Shown: positions 9,801 to 12,799 of the stretch, piece after piece
How the letters are laid out: each line of letters begins with the position of its first letter
Position numbering within the stretch: position 1 is the first letter of the stretch
From: Triangularia verruculosa
Lineage: Eukaryota > Ascomycota > Sordariomycetes > Sordariales > Podosporaceae
NCBI GenBank assembly: GCA_033296885.1
Contig: MU864138.1
Span: 1-12,799, forward strand
Length of the DNA stretch: 12,799 nucleotides
Direction of reading: 5' to 3'
Position numbers and translations under genes: made by a program
Notes under the pieces: model-generated
The model's database searches: none
Seen by the model: the letters and a program-made list of their open reading frames with translations, nothing else
Told to the model about the DNA's origin: nothing

Positions 9801-10444
9801 TTACGCCTTTCTTTGCAAATTACAGATATAAGGTAGACCTATACTAGGGACCTAAAGTAAAAGTACTTAAGACTACGGTTAAGGCAAATAAGTTATATAT
9901 ATTTTATAGTAAGTTTAAAGAAAAACTGGAGTTTATAAAGGAAAGGATACGGAAATATTATAACTTTAAAAAACTTAAGGGACCTTGCTTTAAGGGGGGG
10001 GATATAGTATTCCTTTCTATATGTAATTTACGTACTAAAAAACCTAGTAAGAAACTAGACTATAAAAAAGTAAACTTATTTAAAGTTAAAAGGAAGATAT
10101 CGGAGACAGTATTCGAGTTAGAGCTACCTAATATAATACATTTATAGTTATACACTTTTTATATCTCACTTTTAAAACCCGTACTACTAGTAAATAGGGC
10201 TAATACCTAGGAAGTAGCGGAAGACGAAGAAGAAAAATACGATATAAAAAAAATATTAAATTCATAGTTTAATAGAAGTTAATTAGAATATTTAATTAAT
10301 TAACTAGATTACCCGGCTACGGATAATTCGTAAAAACTATCGACAAATCTAAATTACCTAAGCAAACTAAAAGAGTTCTACCGGCAACACCTAAACCGAC
10401 CTAAATAAAAGATCGTACCCCAGAATTAAAAAGGGTTTTTTTAA
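6890..10444 (+). pseudogene. Gypsy pol (PR-RT-RNase H-INT-chromodomain), inactivated by RIP
   Basis: The frame is one base back from gag and unbroken by indels to a stop at 10442-10444; the start in the gag overlap is approximate. Protease: VLVDKDTEVNLI around 6983-7018, where the Asp (6992) survives but the D-S/T-G signature is lost. RT: GYPIFFIPKK near 7727, YRQLNN near 7783, and the YxDD box as YLND (8069-8080), a catalytic Asp turned Asn. RNase H about 8500-8760 (DGKLYPVAFFSKKL, VYTDYKNLRYF). Integrase: the HHCC zinc ligands read Tyr (His positions about 9158 and 9179, Cys positions 9269-9280); the first catalytic Asp reads Asn (9368), while the second Asp (9566) and the Glu (9674) keep the D35E spacing. 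Chromodomain about 10226-10390 (ILNSQFNRSQLEYLIN, LDYPATDNS), which in chromoviruses steers integration to marked chromatin. Confidence 0.93.
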
Positions 10445-10458
10445 ACCTAAAGTATAGA

Positions 10459-10529
10459 TAACCTCGACGGGAGTCGAACCCGCACCTCCGACACAATAAT
10501 CGACGTACTACATATTACACTACAAAGTT
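10459..10529 (-). tRNA. tRNA-like sequence (probable pseudogene), antisense to pol, just downstream of it
   Basis: On the minus strand this 71-nt stretch folds as a tRNA. Acceptor AACTTTG pairs with CGAGGTT over all seven positions (two G-T). D stem GTGT/GTAC. T arm GCGGG-TTCGACT-CCCGT. Discriminator A, no encoded CCA. The B box GGTTCGACTCC is perfect and the A box TAGTGTAATATG is near consensus. The anticodon stem TCGAT/GTCGG is closed by wobble pairs and leaves a loop of six instead of seven, so the anticodon cannot be assigned and the copy is probably dead. Several T-G pairs look like former C-G pairs changed by RIP. It begins 15 bp after the pol stop; a tRNA is not a normal part of a Gypsy element. 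Confidence 0.65.
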
Positions 10530-10591
10530 AATAAATACCTAGGGACTTACCTATAACTAACGCTATACACCTTAATTACTATAAAAAGTAG

Positions 10592-10735
10592 AAGGCGTAC
10601 CACCGGCGGCACCCTAACCGGCCAGGAAGGAAGGACTATTAAAACCAGGATCCAGTAGGAAGTCAGAGGGCCAGTCGAGGCCCAGGGAGGAATCTAAAGC
10701 GAGAGGATTCTACAGGGCAGCGTCCCCGGCAATAA
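10592..10735 (+). other. Arg/Pro-rich fragment resembling a Gypsy pol tail
   Basis: In the pol frame, after the tRNA-like sequence, the DNA reads KAYHRRHPNRPGRK and then about 30 Arg/Gln/Gly-rich residues to TAA at 10733. HRRHPNRP is like the end of chromovirus integrases after the chromodomain. It echoes the EFYRQHLNRPK tail already present at about 10375-10407. It may be a piece of a second Gypsy element or a repeated pol end. One stop (TAG, 10589) lies just upstream. Confidence 0.45.
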
Positions 10736-10780
10736 GCCGAAGGAAGGCTCCGGAAGAAAGGTCCGGCGGAATAATAATAA

Positions 10781-10801
10781 AGGAGGATTATACTTCCTCC
10801 T
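10781..10801. repeat. Short inverted repeat (possible hairpin)
   Basis: AGGAGGA at 10781-10787 and its exact complement TCCTCCT at 10795-10801 are separated by seven bases. It lies between the pol-tail-like fragment and the 85-codon frame. No function is evident; 10736-10958 otherwise holds nothing I recognise except the upstream features of the next gene. Confidence 0.4.
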
Positions 10802-10881
10802 ATTTTAGATCCTTAATTAACCGCTCCTCGTAAACCGCTATACGATGAAATTTAGTAATTAAAGTACAACGCTAAGTATCT

Positions 10882-10958
10882 ATTTATATAAACTTCGAAG
10901 TAATTTACAATAGGGTTATACGAGCTTCCTACTCTTCAGCGTTTAACTTCTCTTTCTA
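10882..10958 (+). promoter_or_regulatory. Putative promoter/5' leader of the 85-codon frame
   Basis: ATTTATATA at 10882-10890 lies about 70 bp before the ATG at 10959. A pyrimidine-rich stretch at about 10925-10957 sits directly before it. This TATA plus CT-rich arrangement is common upstream of fungal genes, but no transcript evidence is available. Confidence 0.25.
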
Positions 10959-11216
10959 ATGGCGAAGAAAGGCGGTTATAGTAAGTGTAAAACCCAGGAT
11001 ATCGTAATCGGCACGACTAGAGCAAAGATAATTACTATATTTAGTCGAGCGATTAAGGACGCGATAATTAATAAAGTTAAGGGTTTTACAGGAGGTATAG
11101 GGAAGTATTTCTTCGCTAAAGATAGATATTACAATCGTAAGGTTCCGGCGTCGCTCGGTACTAGTAAGGTCGCGCGGCGAGGTTTTCTTAATACGGTTAG
11201 ACATAATAAGAGATAA
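10959..11216 (+). CDS. Small basic hypothetical protein (85 aa) between pol and the 3' LTR
   Basis: An uninterrupted frame from ATG (context TCTAATGGCG, G at +4) to TAA, with no RIP stop although both flanks are full of them. The product is strongly basic, begins MAKKGGYSK, ends NTVRHNKR, and has no signal peptide, membrane segment or Cys/His cluster. I do not recognise the family. CpG-containing codons are frequent, and one CAG (Gln) codon is unmutated. It may be a third ORF of the Gypsy element, captured host DNA, or chance: an antisense frame over 10956-11204 is also open, so openness alone is weak evidence. I favour the plus strand because of the ATG context and upstream sequence. Confidence 0.4.
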   Translation: MAKKGGYSKCKTQDIVIGTTRAKIITIFSRAIKDAIINKVKGFTGGIGKYFFAKDRYYNRKVPASLGTSKVARRGFLNTVRHNKR

Positions 11217-11292
11217 CGAGAAAAAGGAGAACGAAGACTTATGTAGTATTAATAAAAGAGAAGCAAAAGCTAGACCGACGGGGCTTCGGCCT

Positions 11293-11301
11293 AGAGGGGG
11301 A
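11293..11301 (+). promoter_or_regulatory. Polypurine tract of the Gypsy element
   Basis: AGAGGGGGA lies six bases before the 3' LTR start (11308), the usual place for the plus-strand primer of reverse transcription. Confidence 0.65.
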
Positions 11302-11307
11302 GCATCA

Positions 11308-11754
11308 TGTTACGGTCCTGACATAAGTGGGGCGCGGGGCGCACCACTAGCCAATTATTAGTATAGAACGATAACCAGTAGGAGTTGGATTACCAGTGGA
11401 TACCGGTGATCTAGCGGAGCCAATCAGGAGGACAGGACAAGTGCTCAGTATGCTCAGGTACTAAGTAGAGTAAGCAGAATGCTCAGTACGCTCGGGGACT
11501 GAGCAGAGTGCTCAGTATACTTAGCTACTAAGCAGACTAAGTATAGTAAAGAGAGGTCTATATATACGGAGGAACTGGCTAGTGTAGATAGACAGTTCCG
11601 CAGTATACAATATAAGTCATAATCGTTGGTATCTTAGCTATTGTGATTGAGATAAGCTATTGTTGTACACTGTTTAGCTGTACCGAACCAGGATTGTTCA
11701 GAAGTACCTTCAACCAGTATCCCTTTCAGAGGTTCTGGATAGGGGTTCGTCACA
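11308..11754 (+). repeat. 3' LTR of Gypsy element
   Basis: 447 bp, TGTTACGG...TTCGTCACA, the better-preserved copy. It carries the same TATA-like motif (about 11559-11566) and three internal repeats starting TGCTCAGTA (11442, 11480, 11509), each followed by a roughly complementary ACTGAGCA or ACTAAGCA. It ends directly against Copia coding sequence. Confidence 0.95.
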
Positions 11755-11755
11755 C

Positions 11756-12664
11756 CTAGCTAAAGCCTACGATATTGAAGATTTAGGCCCGGCTAAATTC
11801 TTCCTAGGTATTTAAATTGAACGGGACAGGCCTAAACGTCGGCTGTGGCTTTATTAAGGAGCCTATATTATAGAGGCTATTTAATACTTCGGCCTTAGTA
11901 CCTACGGGCCTATAATACCGCTCTCTTTAGGGCTTACTGGTCCTGAAACACTATTACCACCACTAAGTAAGGTAGACTAGAAGCTATACTAACGCTTTAT
12001 AAGTACTGCTATTTACGTTATAACCTAAACTAGGGTTAATATAGCGCACTTTATCTAGTGGCTTTTACGGTACCTACAGTAGCCTATAGTAGCCTATTTG
12101 AAGGTAGTTAAGAAGCTCCTTAGCTACCTATATAGCACTGCCTAATACGCTATTACCTACGGTACCTTAAAGGCTATATAGCCTATAGGGTATATTAATA
12201 GTGATTTTATAGGCTACAAAACTACTATTCGCTCAACTTACGGCTACGTATTCCTTATTAGTAGAGGTCAAGTAAGCTGGAAATCTAAGCGAGCTTTAAT
12301 AGTGGCCTACGGTACCTTCGAAGCTAAATACATAGCCCTTATAGAAGGAAATCGAGAGGCACTGTGGCTACGAGACCTATTTAGTGAGATATAACGCCCA
12401 CTCCAGAGACTTACTCCCCTGAAATCAGATAATTAAGGCGCTATTGAAATTGCTTATAACCTTAAGCACCACAGCTGAACCAAATACACCCTCCTGAAAT
12501 TCCAGGGCGTAAGAGAGAGTGTTTTAGTAGGTAACATTACTATATCCTTCGTACTTATAGAGGATATAGCTGTTAACGGGTTAACAAAGGCCTTAATAGC
12601 CCCTAAGTTCCAGCGCTTCTTACAGTTACTGAACTATTCTAAGCCCTACAGTACGATGCTATAG
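11756..12664 (+). pseudogene. Ty1/Copia pol, RT C-terminus and RNase H, RIP-inactivated
   Basis: One frame of about 300 codons ends at TAG 12662-12664. It enters at the Copia-specific DLGPAKFFLGI motif just past the RT active site (11774-11809), continues through the RT end (TRVNIAHFI, stop, WLLRYL at about 12025-12075) and then RNase H (INSDFIGYKTT about 12195-12230, SWKSKRALIVA, FEAKYIALIEG about 12317-12350, LKSDN about 12419). It finishes with the conserved GLTKAL box (about 12575). About a dozen stops, nearly all TAA/TAG, and changes such as Glu to Lys in the EAEY-like box (12326) mark RIP, but damage is milder than in the Gypsy pol. Everything before the RT active site is missing. Confidence 0.92.
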
Positions 12665-12694
12665 AGGGGGCTCAGTGGCACCTATATAAGCTAC

Positions 12695-12702
12695 AGAGGG
12701 GG
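12695..12702 (+). promoter_or_regulatory. Polypurine tract of the Copia element
   Basis: AGAGGGGG eight bases before the presumed LTR start. An identical octamer at 12663-12670, overlapping the pol stop, is a second candidate. Confidence 0.5.
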
Positions 12703-12710
12703 TATTAACG

Positions 12711-12799
12711 TGTGGCACATAATAGGTGCCGGGTAAGACCCAGGTGTTGAGGTGCCAGGTCTAGCGTAACCTAAGACCTACCAAAGGGCTCGGCTCCTA
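12711..12799 (+). repeat. Start of Copia 3' LTR (truncated by window edge)
   Basis: TGTGGCACATAATAGG follows the polypurine tract, has the TG expected at an LTR start, and leaves the coding sequence. No second LTR copy is in the window, so the boundary is inferred. Confidence 0.6.

Larger units (their letters stand above)
4286..11754 (+). mobile_element. Ty3/Gypsy chromovirus LTR retrotransposon, full length, RIP-inactivated
   Basis: The 7469-bp element has two 447-bp LTRs in direct orientation, both TG...CA, with gag and pol between them. Pol order is PR-RT-RH-INT-chromodomain, which defines a chromovirus of the Gypsy group. gag is read in the frame beginning at positions divisible by three and pol one base back, so pol expression would have needed a -1 shift or a related recoding event. 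No TGG-type primer-binding site is recognisable after the 5' LTR. A purine tract precedes the 3' LTR. The 5-bp flanks (ctact at 4281-4285, cctag at 11755-11759) do not match, so there is no visible target-site duplication. The left neighbour is helicase relic and the right neighbour Copia pol. Confidence 0.95.
11755..12799 (+). mobile_element. 3' part of a Ty1/Copia retrotransposon, cut by the Gypsy LTR and by the window edge
   Basis: It contains the end of a Copia pol followed by purine tracts and the start of an LTR. The left end is broken exactly at the Gypsy 3' LTR. The missing 5' part of Copia is not on the far side of the Gypsy element. Confidence 0.9.

Noticed and set aside
10956..11204. 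Minus-strand open frame of 82 codons
   Set aside because: Almost exactly antisense to the 85-codon plus frame, which has the better ATG context and upstream sequence; I cannot exclude it fully.

Overview
The window looks like a repeat island from a filamentous ascomycete (Pezizomycotina). Almost everything in it is transposon or transposon-like DNA decayed by repeat-induced point mutation (RIP). The sequence is very rich in TpA and poor in CpA/TpG, while CpG is kept. Reading frames of known families stay open in one frame for kilobases, apart from TAA/TAG stops where Gln and Trp codons are expected. I found no long intact gene. The species cannot be named from this sequence.

Layout. (1) 1-1062 and 2924-4285, minus strand: the two halves of a decayed fungal RecQ-type helicase gene of the telomere-linked-helicase (TLH) kind. 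It enters from position 4285 and runs off the left edge in the helicase core. (2) 1063-2923: a complete Fot1/pogo-type DNA transposon inserted in that gene at a TA. It has 46-bp terminal inverted repeats and a dead transposase (1161-2816). (3) 4286-11754: a full-length Ty3/Gypsy chromovirus with two 447-bp LTRs, a long gag (about 4791-6887) and a pol running protease, RT, RNase H, integrase and chromodomain (about 6890-10444). An unusual 860-bp segment lies between pol and the 3' LTR. It holds an antisense tRNA-like sequence, an arginine-rich pol-tail-like fragment, a small hairpin and an open 85-codon frame (10959-11216). (4) 11755-12799: the 3' end of a Ty1/Copia element, from late RT through RNase H to the start of its 3' LTR at about 12711.

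Order of events (inference). Fot1 jumped into the helicase relic. The Gypsy element abuts the relic on its left and an interrupted Copia pol on its right, with no target-site duplication, so one side has been rearranged or deleted since insertion. RIP then hit all of them, but unevenly: TIRs, parts of the LTRs and the last quarter of Fot1 are much less mutated than the interiors, and the strand bearing the C-to-T changes appears to switch between blocks. TLH-like genes are known from fungal subtelomeres, so a subtelomeric origin is possible but not shown.

The points most worth attention are the TLH relic, whose region ahead of the helicase resembles a tyrosine-recombinase domain, the tRNA-like and 85-codon cargo inside the Gypsy element, and the missing target-site duplication.
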